DNA of 8,419 bases from Pseudomonadota bacterium. Lineage in GTDB: Bacteria; Pseudomonadota; Gammaproteobacteria; Burkholderiales; Rhodocyclaceae. The translations under genes were made by a program, and so were the position numbers. How positions within the stretch are numbered: the stretch's first letter is position 1; each line of letters begins with the position of its first letter. Where the stretch lies: the NCBI GenBank assembly GCA_023459095.1, contig JAEWVQ010000167.1:1-8419 (forward strand), written 5' to 3'. Below the pieces are notes generated by a model. It worked only from the letters and a program-made list of their open reading frames with translations. It made no database searches and was not told where the DNA came from. Positions 7,649 to 8,419 of this stretch are shown here, piece after piece.

Positions 7649-8008
7649 CTAACGCCGCTTCCCATTCTGCGTACGGTAGAACTCGAGCTCGGTACCCAGG
7701 CGCTTGAGCGCTTCGTTTTGCTCGACGAGCTGGCGCTCGAGTTCGCCCCGGGTGGCTTTTTCCATCTCGAGCGCGACCCGGGTCTTCTCGACCTCGTCGC
7801 GCAAGGCCGCATTGGCACGCTCGAGTTCGGCGACCCGGCCGATGGCGCCGAACTGGGGTTCGACGTAGTGCAGCACCACGCTGCCCAGCGCGGCCAGCAC
7901 CGCGAGCGCAATGATGGCATAAGCCAGCCTGCGCCGACGCAGGCCGGATGCCACTTCGAACGAGGCGCCGGTCAGGGAATGGGTGCGCGAGCGCTTGAAC
8001 AAAGCCAT
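7649..8008 (-). CDS. Small single-pass membrane protein with periplasmic coiled coil, unknown function
   Basis: This is a 119-residue protein. A basic N-terminus (MALFKRSRTH, then SGLRRRR at 21-27) is followed by one membrane segment (about 28-47) and then a helical region with coiled-coil heptad character (about 57-108, for example RVAELERANAALRDEVEK and ERQLVEQNEALKRLGTELE). By the positive-inside rule, the coiled coil should face the periplasm. I chose the ATG at 8008, nine bases after the stop of the M23 gene; a TTG two codons upstream is also possible, and neither has a clear ribosome binding site. The layout recalls the N-terminal half of a longer proteobacterial membrane family (DUF6776, roughly 230 residues as I remember it), with the C-terminal domain missing, but I am unsure of that link. 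Its position between a peptidoglycan hydrolase and a bactofilin suggests an adaptor role in the same process. Confidence 0.85.
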   Translation of the reverse strand: MALFKRSRTHSLTGASFEVASGLRRRRLAYAIIALAVLAALGSVVLHYVEPQFGAIGRVAELERANAALRDEVEKTRVALEMEKATRGELERQLVEQNEALKRLGTELEFYRTQNGKRR

Positions 8009-8017
8009 CGGCAAGGA

Positions 8018-8419
8018 TCAGGAACGCACCAGATAGAGCTCCGGATCGGAGTAGAGGCCGTCCTTGATCACTTCGAAATGCAGGTGGGGGCCGGTGGAGC
8101 GCCCGGTGGAACCAACCGCGGCGATGCGCTGTTGCGGCGTCACCACCTCGCCCACTTTCACATACAGGCGGGAGCAATGGGCGTAACGCGTGATCAGCCC
8201 GTTACCGTGGTCGATTTCGACGGTATAGCCGTAGTCGCTGAGGTAGCCGGAGTGCACCACCCGGCCACCGGCGCTGGCGAGTATGGGGGTGCCGACCGGC
8301 GCCGGAAAATCGAGACCGCTATGGAAAGCGGCGCGGCGGTTGAACGGGTCGAGACGGTTGCCAAAAGTCGAATTGCGCTCGACGCCCTGCACCGGCGGAC
8401 GGCTGGGGAAGGTCATCAG
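8018..8419 (-). CDS. M23-family metallopeptidase, C-terminal catalytic domain (5' end off window)
   Basis: The visible 134 codons are almost exactly one LytM/M23 peptidase domain. This domain is a zinc endopeptidase fold that cuts peptide cross-links in peptidoglycan, in the periplasm. Zinc-ligand motifs are present: HSGLD (H-x3-D), the RYAH motif, and the final HLHFEV (H-x-H) preceded by STGRSTGP. The domain opens with the usual STFGNRLDPFNRRAAFHSGLDF stretch, whose key residues are the FG, R, DPF and the H-x3-D. With all metal ligands present it should be active rather than a degenerate EnvC/NlpD-type activator. An ATG near the right edge (8416) is probably internal: the catalytic domain begins at once, with no signal peptide or membrane anchor, and the frame stays open to the edge. 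The full protein is probably about 300 residues with an N-terminal membrane or coiled-coil part. It precedes the coiled-coil and bactofilin genes in one apparent operon. Confidence 0.93.
   Translation of the reverse strand: MMTFPSRPPVQGVERNSTFGNRLDPFNRRAAFHSGLDFPAPVGTPILASAGGRVVHSGYLSDYGYTVEIDHGNGLITRYAHCSRLYVKVGEVVTPQQRIAAVGSTGRSTGPHLHFEVIKDGLYSDPELYLVRS

Noticed and set aside
7083..7652. A 189-codon plus-strand open frame downstream of the second PAP2 gene
   Set aside because: It is antisense to the bactofilin gene, whose beta-helix repeats and strong ribosome binding site make the minus strand the coding one.

Overview
The window reads as a stretch of very GC-rich chromosome from a Gram-negative bacterium. 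I favour a betaproteobacterium of the Rhodocyclales type (Azoarcus/Thauera-like). The reasons are the base composition, a large single-chain PurL close to the E. coli form, the GGCTAtAATCGCG-type promoter elements and the bactofilin/M23 neighbourhood. This placement is an inference from memory of families, not from a search. Almost every base is coding. I see no tRNA, rRNA, CRISPR array, insertion sequence or other mobile element.

Region 1 (1-1889, minus strand) is the N-terminal 629 codons of purL (purine biosynthesis); its 3' end lies beyond the left edge. Region 2 (1890-2099) is a 210-base divergent intergenic stretch with two back-to-back -10 elements of nearly the same sequence, one per direction.

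Region 3 (2100-7171, plus strand) is a tight five-gene operon whose genes overlap by a few bases or sit 5 bases apart. In order they are a PAP2-family lipid phosphatase, an integral membrane protein of the LPG-synthase-TM/UPF0104 flippase-like family, a polyprenyl-phosphate GT2 glycosyltransferase (ArnC/GtrB/DPM-like), an ArnT/PMT-like GT-C glycosyltransferase and a second, different PAP2 phosphatase. Together they look like a membrane glycosylation pathway. The GT2 would charge a polyprenyl phosphate with a sugar in the cytoplasm, the polytopic protein might help it across the membrane, and the GT-C enzyme would transfer the sugar on the periplasmic side, perhaps to lipid A. The two phosphatases would dephosphorylate lipid A or recycle a lipid carrier. 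The acceptor and the sugar cannot be read from the sequence.

Region 4 (7173-8419, minus strand) converges on the operon with only one base between stop codons. It holds, in transcription order, the C-terminal catalytic part of an M23 peptidase (start beyond the right edge), a small single-pass coiled-coil membrane protein and a bactofilin. This resembles the bactofilin/M23 cell-shape modules known from other bacteria. The most interesting points are the five-gene lipid-glycosylation operon bracketed by two unlike PAP2 phosphatases, and the small coiled-coil protein placed between a peptidoglycan hydrolase and a bactofilin.
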